Source: Thiotrichaceae bacterium UBA973 (GTDB lineage Bacteria; Pseudomonadota; Gammaproteobacteria; Eutrophobiales; Eutrophobiaceae). Taken from it: a stretch of 64,000 nt of DNA. The translations under genes and the position numbers were made by a program. Below are positions 44,986 through 52,150 of this stretch, piece by piece. The notes below the pieces were generated by a model. It was not told the origin of the DNA. It did not search any database and saw only the letters and a list, made by a program, of their open reading frames with translations. Position 1 is the stretch's first letter; the number at the start of each line of letters is the position of its first letter. The stretch lies in contig DBBX01000007.1 in assembly GCA_002292815.1 (NCBI GenBank), positions 62,001-126,000 on the forward strand, read 5' to 3'.

Positions 44986-45903
44986 TTACATCTTTGCGCC
45001 GATATGTTTTTGATTGCGTTGCTTTGCCAAAGTTACCTGTCGTTGGCGTTCATTGAAGCCTGTGCGTTGTTCCTCAGTCGTCTCGTTGATGCAACGCGGA
45101 CATGAGACGCCTTCCTCATAATCTTTCGACTTTATGTCTTCATCGGTAATAGGCCGTCTGCATGCGAAACACTGCTCATAATTACCTTCAGCAAGCTGGT
45201 GATCAACAGAAACTCGACTATCAAAAACGAAACATTCACCTTCCCAAAGACTTTCCGCCTGGTCAATTTCTTCAAGGTATTTAATTATACCGCCATTGAG
45301 TTGGTAAACCTCTTCAAAACCTTGTTCAAGCATATAGGCACTGGCTTTTTCACAACGTATGCCGCCGGTGCAAAACATAGCAACTTTTTTTGTTGTCGCC
45401 GGATTTAATTCCTTTGTTACATATTCAGGAAATTCCCGAAAGTTTGTCGTCTCTGGTGAGACCGCATCTTTGAATGTTCCTATTTGATATTCGTATTCAT
45501 TACGCGTATCGATGAGTAACACTTCCGGGTCGCTAATAATTTCATTCCATTGCTCTGGTTCAACACGAATACCTGACCGATCAGAAGGTTTGATATTAGG
45601 CTGCCCCATAGTAACAATCTCTTTCTTTATCTTCACTTTAGTCCTATGAAATGGGACTTCATCTGAATAAGACTCTTTATATTCAAGGTCAGCCAAACGC
45701 CGATCTGATTTCAGGAAAACCAATAGTGCATCTATGGCGCTACGCGTCCCGGCAAGAGTTCCGTTCAAACCTTCTTCAGCCAATAACAAAGTCCCATAAA
45801 TCTCTCGTTGCTGACAAAAAGACAACACAATAGGCTGCATAGCCTCATGGTTATCAAGTCGAACGAATTTATACATCGCCACAATGACAATCGATTTAGT
45901 CAT
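44986..45903 (-). CDS. trhO: tRNA uridine(34) hydroxylase TrhO
   Basis: A 305-aa protein of the YceA/TrhO family. It has an N-terminal ferredoxin-like part (VRLDNHEAMQPIVLSFCQQ, LLAEEGLNGTLAG), a rhodanese domain with active Cys in FCTGGIRCEKASAYM and a Cys-pair tail (CFACRRP, CPRC, RQRQVTLAKQRNQKHIG). TrhO makes ho5U34 in tRNA with oxygen; CmoA and CmoB convert this to cmo5U34. A promoter (TTGATA-N16-TATAAT on the minus strand, 45938-45965) precedes it. First gene of the operon. Confidence 0.93.
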   Translation of the reverse strand: MTKSIVIVAMYKFVRLDNHEAMQPIVLSFCQQREIYGTLLLAEEGLNGTLAGTRSAIDALLVFLKSDRRLADLEYKESYSDEVPFHRTKVKIKKEIVTMGQPNIKPSDRSGIRVEPEQWNEIISDPEVLLIDTRNEYEYQIGTFKDAVSPETTNFREFPEYVTKELNPATTKKVAMFCTGGIRCEKASAYMLEQGFEEVYQLNGGIIKYLEEIDQAESLWEGECFVFDSRVSVDHQLAEGNYEQCFACRRPITDEDIKSKDYEEGVSCPRCINETTEEQRTGFNERQRQVTLAKQRNQKHIGAKM

Positions 45904-45937
45904 TTTATCTATCTCTATGGTTTAAATTACGCTTACA

Positions 45938-45965
45938 ATTATAGTGTTACTAGGGGCAGTATCAA
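45938..45965 (-). promoter_or_regulatory. Sigma70-type promoter of trhO operon
   Basis: On the minus strand TTGATA is followed by 16 bp and TATAAT, about 35 bp before the trhO ATG. A GAGAT ribosome site lies between. This is one of the best -35/-10 pairs in the window and fits steady expression of the tRNA-modification genes. Confidence 0.6.
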
Positions 45966-46223
45966 TTCTCATCTCAGCTTCAACATCACTCTATTACGTG
46001 CACTATACTAGTTAAATTGATTAGCCTGTATGAATACAACGATATTATCCATAATCAAAATACACTTCTCAATATATTAAATATACTGCCGATGACGTTT
46101 TAGAGACTCAAATAACAAACTTGCTAAAAATGAGAGAAGGAATGATTACCGTACATTAAATGTACAAGCTGATGCCTCGCGAGAAATTATCAATAAAAAT
46201 TAACGTCCTATATTACGAAAGTT

Positions 46224-46536
46224 ATGTTTACACTCTGGAAACACTGGAACACCTCGACAAACAATAAAGCATTAGAATTAAATCGTCAGTTTTATCAGTT
46301 TACACCGAAGTGACATCGTCATCTCTACACTTGGTACATAGTTAGTCTCAACTATCGGACTGTTATAAGATCAAACAATCAAGATCGATGGCGAAGGTTT
46401 TAAAGCAGCAGGAGTTGTCTCATGTAGCAGTATAAACGAACACGAATCATTAAAGGATAATCATGCGGCAGGCATTCAATTGTTAACGGTCAACTTTAAC
46501 AAAAATAAAGGTCAGTTCTTCTCTGAATCTGCATAA
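46224..46536 (+). pseudogene. Decayed PilZ-like gene
   Basis: Two reading frames together look like one ruined gene. From ATG 46224 the frame reads MFTLWKHWNTSTNNKALELN... to TGA at about 46311; then the next frame carries RSDIVISTLGT, TAG, LVSTIGLL, TAA, and a long clean end IKIDGEGFKAAGVVSCSS... to TAA 46534-46536. The end, with AAGIQLLTVNFNKNKGQF, resembles PilZ-domain C-termini (a GVQFL-like strand). One frameshift and two nonsense codons are needed, so it is not functional. The rest of 45904-46582 shows only a GTACAT-TAA-ATGTAC hairpin (46151-46165). Confidence 0.5.
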
Positions 46537-46582
46537 GCACTAGCACATAATTGCGACAAGCTGCTTTCACCCTGATATTAAA

Positions 46583-46939
46583 TTAAGGATGAAGATAAAA
46601 GACTTTATTCATAATCTTCCATGTTCCCTCAAACTTAAGCAAAGTAAATAAATCTGTAAATTTATGGCCTGTCCAGTTATCAAGTTCGAGCCTAACCGTT
46701 GCAACTGTTCCAACTATGTCAATATCGGCTATTTTTGCTTCAAGCTCTGTCGCTGCACCATTTTCATCATGCCATTCAAAAAGATTTTGTATCGGACCAG
46801 CAAATAAATCATCTCCAATATAACCAAAGATCGTCGCGTCTGGATGAAATGCAGGTTTCATATCATCACCTTTCCCAGATCTGGCGCCATCAATATAATA
46901 TTGAACAGTTTTTTCAATCATTGTTCGGTCATCACTCAT
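46583..46939 (-). CDS. NTF2-like/SnoaL-fold protein (DUF4440-type)
   Basis: A 118-aa single-domain protein with the cone-like NTF2 fold: helix MIEKTVQYYIDGARSGKGDDMKPAFHPDATIFGYIGDD, then strands IVGTVATVRLELDN and FTDLFTLLKFEGTWKIMNKVFYLHP. Such proteins bind or transform small hydrophobic molecules, but no catalytic residue can be assigned. A good AAGGAGA ribosome site precedes the ATG. A terminator hairpin (47086-47114) separates it from the oxidoreductase upstream. Confidence 0.8.
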   Translation of the reverse strand: MSDDRTMIEKTVQYYIDGARSGKGDDMKPAFHPDATIFGYIGDDLFAGPIQNLFEWHDENGAATELEAKIADIDIVGTVATVRLELDNWTGHKFTDLFTLLKFEGTWKIMNKVFYLHP

Positions 46940-47017
46940 GACGTTGCTCTCCTTAATTGTAATTTAATCTGTATAAGATATTCGCTGCCATCAGTAAATT
47001 CTTAGCAAATATTGAAA

Positions 47018-47030
47018 GTACATCCTGTAC
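47018..47030. repeat. Short hairpin repeat with TCC loop
   Basis: GTACA-TCC-TGTAC, a perfect 5-bp inverted repeat with a three-base loop, belongs to the same dispersed hairpin family. A second copy is 38 bp away (47068-47081). Confidence 0.4.
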
Positions 47031-47067
47031 ATAGCCACTTCGGACTCCTGTCCTCTCGCGGCATACA

Positions 47068-47081
47068 CTCCATCCATGGAG
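47068..47081. repeat. Short hairpin repeat with TCCA loop
   Basis: CTCCA-TCCA-TGGAG, a perfect 5-bp inverted repeat with the same TCCA loop as the copy at 344-359. It directly precedes the oxidoreductase terminator. Confidence 0.45.
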
Positions 47082-47085
47082 ATAA

Positions 47086-47114
47086 AAAAGAGGATGCACA
47101 AAGCATCCTCTTTT
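47086..47114 (-). terminator. Bidirectional terminator after molybdopterin oxidoreductase
   Basis: AAAAGAGGATGC (47086-47097) pairs perfectly with GCATCCTCTTTT (47103-47114) around a five-base loop. On the minus strand it ends in a run of T and lies 27 bp beyond the oxidoreductase stop; the plus strand also has T6, so it can work both ways. Confidence 0.9.
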
Positions 47115-47140
47115 TTATTAACCTCAACAGCCCTCTTTAG

Positions 47141-49261
47141 TTAGGCAGATTCTACCTGAACCAGGTTGTCTGAAAATGAAGGGGAATGTCCCATGTCACC
47201 AAACTCAGCAGAACTGATAGAGTTGACTGTACCGTTGTTCAGTTGGCGCCAATAACCTAAGGTCGCAACTACAATACCCGCATTAACATCATCGGTAATT
47301 TGTGCCTTACCTTCAAACGCGCCACGGTCATTGAATACTTTCACCGTGTCACCTTCTTTGATATTACGTGTGCCCGCATCAGCTTCATTGATCATCACAA
47401 ACTGTTCACCCTGGCCTTTGATCTTGTGATCCATATTCGCATAACACGAATTCAAAAAGCCGTGACTCTTCGGTGAGATAATATTCAACGGGTATTTCTT
47501 GGCTAACTCTGGATTCGTCTCTGGTCGTTCACGTGAAGGCACATAATCCGGTAAACTATCTAAATCTTCACCTGGTTGAAAGCCTTCGTACATTTGCCTA
47601 AACGGTGCTGCCACAAAGTTCTTCGCACCTATGACTTCAAATTCACATTTGCCTGACGGCGTGGGGAAGTTACCTTCTTTATGCGGACAACGATCGTCTT
47701 TGGTTCCGACTGTTAAACGAGCATAGCCGTTATTACGTAAGTACTCTAAATCAATACCTTCACACGCGGGTGAATCCCAATCAACAAAGTTTTCTAAACA
47801 TTCTGAATCAGACCATTTCAATCTATCTTCGTCATAACCCATGAGTGCCGATAAACGACGGAAAATTTCATTATTAGGAATGGCTTCTCCTGGAGACTCT
47901 ACACTCTTGGCGTTGTACGTCAGATATAAATGTCCCCATGAGAGAATAATATCTTCTAACTCAGCACCCATTGATGCAGGTAATACAATATCGGCATAAG
48001 AAGCGGTATCAGAAAGAAAGTGTTCCGCAGAAACCATGAACATATCTTCATTCATTAAACCTTCAACAATTTTGTCTGTTTCAGGTGCTTGCGTCACAGG
48101 ATTTGAATTCCAAATCATCATCGATTTAATCGGTACTTCTGTCTTAATCTCGCCTGTTAAAACACGACCTATTTGTAAGTTGCTAATCACTGGTGTGCCT
48201 TCAGGAATTAAATCCGGACGACTAATCACATCAAACTTGTATGGGTGTTCCCAGACAGGGAATTGTGTAACGCCGCCACCGACGTGCTTCCACGCACCGG
48301 TCAACGCAGGAATACATGTCACCGCACGAATCGTCTGACTACCACCATAGGTTCGTTCCAGTGCCACACCCATGCGGATCGCCGCTGGTTGTGAGGTCGC
48401 TAATTCTTTTGCAAATTGTCGAATATCATCAGCAGGAACACCGGTAATCTCTGCAGCCCATTCCGGTGTACGCTCTTTCGCTCGCTCGGCTAACGCATCG
48501 AATCCAACCGTATGATTCGCGACGTAATCTTTATCCGTTAAGTCTTGTTCAATAATGCTGTTAATCACCGCCATCGCTAATGCACCGTCAGTACCGGGTT
48601 TTGGCGCAATATGCCAATCGGCTTGTTTTGCGGTTTTTGATGCATATGAATCAATCACCACCACCTTGGCACCTTTCTGCTGTGCTTCTTTAACAATCGC
48701 AAAGTGATGCAGATTGGTACTGACACTGTTACACGCCCAGAGGACAATGTATTTCGAATGGATGTAGCTTTCAGGGTCAACACCGGCTGTTGGACCTACG
48801 GTTAATAACCACGCCGTACAGGAGCCTTCACCACAGAAAGTACGTTCCATGACAGTAGCACCCATCTTGTTAAAAAATGCATCGCCACCATTTAATCCAT
48901 GAACGAGACCCTGATGACCAAGATAGCTATAAGGTACGATGGCACGAGGGCCATGTTCGTCGATAATGGCTTTCCATTTATCGGTAATTTCGGTTAATGC
49001 TTCATCCCAGGTAATTCTTTCAAATTCTTTGCTGCCTTTAGGGCCAGTGCGGCGCATGGGGTATAACAAGCGATCAGGATGATAATGTCGTTTTTCGTAG
49101 TCTTTTAATTTGACGCAGAGCCCGCCACGGGTCATTGGGTGATCTTTGTTACCCCTGACACCGGTTACTTTGCCATCTTCAATATCAAATACCATTGCAC
49201 AGGTATCTGGACAATCATGCGGACAACCACCAAAGGCAGTTTCTTTTATTACTGCGGCCAT
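47141..49261 (-). CDS. Molybdopterin-dependent oxidoreductase (4Fe-4S)
   Basis: A 706-aa DMSO-reductase-superfamily protein. The 4Fe-4S cluster cysteines are C13, C17, C21 and C49 (CPHDCPDTC, GGLCVK). Molybdopterin-dinucleotide-binding motifs follow (ITWDEALTEI, WNSNPVTQAPE, FLSDTASYADIVLPASM, and C-terminal SPKSHGFLNSCYAN and NDRGAFEGKAQI). The ERTFCGEGSC stretch near residue 140 is where the Mo ligand is expected; which residue serves is unclear. It is soluble without Tat signal. Formate-dehydrogenase or thiosulfate/polysulfide reductase-like chemistry is possible. The ribosome site AGGAGAGG is strong. Confidence 0.88.
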   Translation of the reverse strand: MAAVIKETAFGGCPHDCPDTCAMVFDIEDGKVTGVRGNKDHPMTRGGLCVKLKDYEKRHYHPDRLLYPMRRTGPKGSKEFERITWDEALTEITDKWKAIIDEHGPRAIVPYSYLGHQGLVHGLNGGDAFFNKMGATVMERTFCGEGSCTAWLLTVGPTAGVDPESYIHSKYIVLWACNSVSTNLHHFAIVKEAQQKGAKVVVIDSYASKTAKQADWHIAPKPGTDGALAMAVINSIIEQDLTDKDYVANHTVGFDALAERAKERTPEWAAEITGVPADDIRQFAKELATSQPAAIRMGVALERTYGGSQTIRAVTCIPALTGAWKHVGGGVTQFPVWEHPYKFDVISRPDLIPEGTPVISNLQIGRVLTGEIKTEVPIKSMMIWNSNPVTQAPETDKIVEGLMNEDMFMVSAEHFLSDTASYADIVLPASMGAELEDIILSWGHLYLTYNAKSVESPGEAIPNNEIFRRLSALMGYDEDRLKWSDSECLENFVDWDSPACEGIDLEYLRNNGYARLTVGTKDDRCPHKEGNFPTPSGKCEFEVIGAKNFVAAPFRQMYEGFQPGEDLDSLPDYVPSRERPETNPELAKKYPLNIISPKSHGFLNSCYANMDHKIKGQGEQFVMINEADAGTRNIKEGDTVKVFNDRGAFEGKAQITDDVNAGIVVATLGYWRQLNNGTVNSISSAEFGDMGHSPSFSDNLVQVESA

Positions 49262-49563
49262 ATTATTACCCTCTCCTTTTATAATTTTATTTTAATTTAA
49301 GCTGCTAGCTTTAAAATGAATCAATATAACGTCAATAGGCACGATAAACATCCTGCTTTATGAGCCAGAATCCTTAAAGTATCGATTTATTTGAGCTTTA
49401 TCCTAACCTAATATTATGAACCGCTTACATCGTTTTGTATATTTCACTTTTTAACTATATTTTTCAACAGCATACAGCTTATCAAATAAAATATATTTTG
49501 ATCATACTCTCTCAATAGGATGTAATTAGATTTATTAATGAATCGCCAATTGGAATTTGTGTA
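49262..49563. other. Divergent intergenic region
   Basis: About 300 AT-rich bases between the oxidoreductase (minus) and the MoxR gene (plus). The minus-strand ribosome site is clear; the plus-strand gene has none. I see no strong promoter hexamers, operator palindrome or FNR box here. Confidence 0.3.
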
Positions 49564-50427
49564 ATGACAAAGCTGAATATCAAATTACTGACAAATGGTT
49601 ATGTGCCAGATACGGCATTAATAACCACACTTGAACTGATGGAAAACCTTGATAGACCACTACTCATAGAAGGTGATGCTGGTGTCGGCAAGACATCTAT
49701 CGCCATTGCGCTGGCGAAGATACATGACTGTGAACTGATTCGATTACAATGTTATGAAAACCTTGATGTTCAAACATCTGTCTATGAATGGAATTACTCA
49801 AAACAATTACTCTGGATCAATTCTCAAAACAATCAAAAGTCAGAGTCTGATATAAATCATATCTTCAATGAGGAATTCCTGCTCGAACGGCCATTACTAA
49901 AGGCTATCAGGCAGAAAAAGCCTCCTATTCTTTTGATAGATGAAATTGACCGTGCTGATGAATCATTTGAAGCCTTTCTATTAGAGCTACTATCAGAATT
50001 TCAGATAAGCATCCCAGAATTAGGGACGATAAAAGCGGAATCAATTCCAAGAGTTATTATAACTTCAAATGGTACTCGAGAGCTCAGTGATGCGTTGCGT
50101 CGTCGTTGTTTGTATCATTATATGGATTACCCTGATAGAGAAAGAGAATCTCTGATCATTGAACAAGCGGTACCGAATATAAATAAAAAATTAAATCAAC
50201 AAATTGTCGATTTTATCCAGGCATTACGTGCTCAAGATTTACGCAAAAAACCGGGGGTCGCAGAAACATTAGACTGGTCTATGGCACTCATTGGTATGGG
50301 CGTTAAAGACTTGCTTGAGTCAAAAGAATTAATTTCAAAAACATTAAGCTGCTTACTAAAAACACAGGAAGATTGGGAATTCATCAATAACAACAGATTA
50401 GAGGAGTTATTCAACTCAGTCTCATGA
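49564..50427 (+). CDS. MoxR-type AAA+ ATPase (CoxD-like)
   Basis: A 287-aa AAA+ ATPase. Walker A is EGDAGVGKTSIA (about 36-47), Walker B ILLIDEIDRADE, sensor 1 VIITSNGTRELSDALRRRC. MoxR ATPases pair with VWA proteins to insert metals or mature cofactors; CoxD with CoxE does so for molybdenum CO dehydrogenase. Here the VWA gene overlaps it by 4 bp, and the molybdopterin oxidoreductase lies divergently 300 bp away, suggesting a maturation role for it, though this link is inference. Confidence 0.85.
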   Translation: MTKLNIKLLTNGYVPDTALITTLELMENLDRPLLIEGDAGVGKTSIAIALAKIHDCELIRLQCYENLDVQTSVYEWNYSKQLLWINSQNNQKSESDINHIFNEEFLLERPLLKAIRQKKPPILLIDEIDRADESFEAFLLELLSEFQISIPELGTIKAESIPRVIITSNGTRELSDALRRRCLYHYMDYPDRERESLIIEQAVPNINKKLNQQIVDFIQALRAQDLRKKPGVAETLDWSMALIGMGVKDLLESKELISKTLSCLLKTQEDWEFINNNRLEELFNSVS

Positions 50428-51551
50428 TCAACACTCAGTTCAGCGACAGGATTGTTGAGTTTGCCCATCTCCTTCGCAACAAAGGACACGTTATTGGGCT
50501 AAAAGAACTCACTGACAGTATGCATATTATCAGTGAGATGAAACAACCTGATGAGAATTCAACGCTACATTCGCTGCGCTCACTTTGTTGCCGCAACAAA
50601 TATGAATGGCAACAGTTTGAAAAAATGTTCACCTCTTTTTGGTATCCGCATGCCGCATCAAGAGAAGCCAAGAGCACTTCCCAAAATACCGAGACAACCA
50701 TCCTCAAACAACAGGGTAAAAGTATCAGTGGTATCGCCGGCACAACAACAAACTTGTTTGAAACTATGGCTTATTCAACCGACTATGCGGCCGGGAAACA
50801 AAACACCATCACTAAAGCAGATTTCCGTTTCCTCAACAATCATCATGCAATGCGTGAAGCCGAGAATCTTGCTGAGAAATTAGCATTGCAACTCAAAGCA
50901 CGTAGTCGGACACATCGAAAAATAGTATCAAAAGGCAGGAACATGGATATACGTCACACCATTAGACGTAACATGGCGCATGGAGGAATACCACTGCATC
51001 CTGCGTTTAGTATCAAGTATAAAAAACCGCCACATCTCGTTATATTGCATGATGTCTCTCATTCGATGAGTTGGAACAATCCGTTATTATTTCGTTTTGC
51101 CCGTGGTCTAATAAAAGCGTGCCCTGAGAGCGAGGCATTTGTATTTCATACACGATTATTTTGTGTCACAAAACTCTATCGTGAAAAATCAATTCAACAA
51201 ATGCGAAACAAACTGGAATCAAACAATCATCTTTGGTTGGGTGGTACCTGTATCGCCGAGTCATTAAAGTACTTTAATCAACACTATGCAAAAACAACTT
51301 TAAGAAATAATGCTATCATCATCATCATCAGTGACGGTTTTGACACAGATGCACCTGAATATCTTGCAAGTCAATTAAAGCTCATAAAAAGTAAAAGCAA
51401 ACAACTCATCTGGTTGAATCCCATGTTAGGGCGAAAAACCTACACATCAGGTAATAGAACAATGTTAGCCGCAAAGCCTTTCATCGATCACTTCATTCCT
51501 GCCCACAGTGTCGATGCCTTACGTAGCGTCATATACAAAATGAAGCTCTAG
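50424..51551 (+). CDS. VWA domain protein (CoxE-like)
   Basis: A 375-aa protein with a C-terminal von Willebrand A domain; the MIDAS motif is HDVSHSMS (D-x-S-x-S, about residue 210) and the later Thr and Asp are in LWLGGTCIAESL and IISDGFDTDAP. The basic middle (KLALQLKARSRTHRKIVSKGRNMDIRHTIRRNMAHGG) and GIPLHPAFSIKYKKP are typical of CoxE-type proteins. It works with the MoxR partner as a metal-chelatase-like assembly machine. Its start overlaps the ATPase stop (ATGA). Confidence 0.85.
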   Translation: MINTQFSDRIVEFAHLLRNKGHVIGLKELTDSMHIISEMKQPDENSTLHSLRSLCCRNKYEWQQFEKMFTSFWYPHAASREAKSTSQNTETTILKQQGKSISGIAGTTTNLFETMAYSTDYAAGKQNTITKADFRFLNNHHAMREAENLAEKLALQLKARSRTHRKIVSKGRNMDIRHTIRRNMAHGGIPLHPAFSIKYKKPPHLVILHDVSHSMSWNNPLLFRFARGLIKACPESEAFVFHTRLFCVTKLYREKSIQQMRNKLESNNHLWLGGTCIAESLKYFNQHYAKTTLRNNAIIIIISDGFDTDAPEYLASQLKLIKSKSKQLIWLNPMLGRKTYTSGNRTMLAAKPFIDHFIPAHSVDALRSVIYKMKL

Positions 51552-51641
51552 CGAATCCATAACAGTAGCCATCCATTTCAAATAAACCGTAAATATTTAT
51601 TTTTACTGAATAGATAACTAAAAATAATACGTAATACATCC

Positions 51642-51658
51642 CAACTTTCCTAAAGTTG
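51642..51658. other. Hairpin in intergenic region upstream of nrdA
   Basis: CAACTTT-CCT-AAAGTTG is a perfect 7-bp inverted repeat about 90 bp after the VWA gene. The following bases include CTAAAGTT-N13-CGATA, an arrangement reminiscent of elements near flagellar genes, but no such gene is here. No T run, so terminator function is doubtful. The rest of 51552-51970 has no recognisable gene. Confidence 0.35.
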
Positions 51659-51971
51659 CTGCTGTCAGTTCGATACCCTTCAGTGCTAATAAACTCTAAA
51701 ATCCTGTTAGCTTATGGATGCAAAACATCGATAAAATCAAACTCTAATTTAACTTCAAAACCCACGACCTTTTCCCACTGAAATAATTAAAGTCAGAAAG
51801 TCGATTATTTCACCATCCCAATTCATAAAGATTAGCTATGCAAACACGGTTTGGGATAGTTTTTACACAAGTTAAAAAGCAAAAAGCATACAGAACCCAT
51901 CGTAAACTAAGCTACTGAATTAAATAAAATTTTAGCACTCGTAACGCCTATCTAGTGAAACTTTACCCACC

Positions 51972-52065
51972 TTATCCACAGGAAATACAGATCTAAGACA
52001 CAGGACATTCCACATCATCTTGTGGTTCAATAAAACTTGACCACATTTTATTGTGGTGTTATATA
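51972..52065 (+). promoter_or_regulatory. nrdAB promoter with DnaA box and two NrdR boxes
   Basis: A perfect DnaA box TTATCCACA lies at 51972-51980. Two NrdR-type palindromes follow: CCACATCATCTTGTGG (52010-52025) and CCACATTTTATTGTGG (52041-52056), spaced 31 bp start to start, about three helical turns, the classical NrdR layout. The second overlaps a promoter with -35 TTGACC (52037-52042) and -10 TATATA (52060-52065, 17-bp spacer). NrdR represses ribonucleotide reductase genes when dATP is high; DnaA control of nrdAB is known from E. coli. Confidence 0.88.
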
Positions 52066-52150
52066 TTCGTTTGAAAATAAACATCAACAAGTTTCGAGCA
52101 ATATTTGCACAATCGAAACATATAAAAAAAAGAAATAATTGGAGGGGTAA

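Noticed and set aside
51660..51690. CTAAAGTT...CGATA as a flagellar regulatory element
   Set aside because: Only a vague resemblance from memory and no motility gene in the window.
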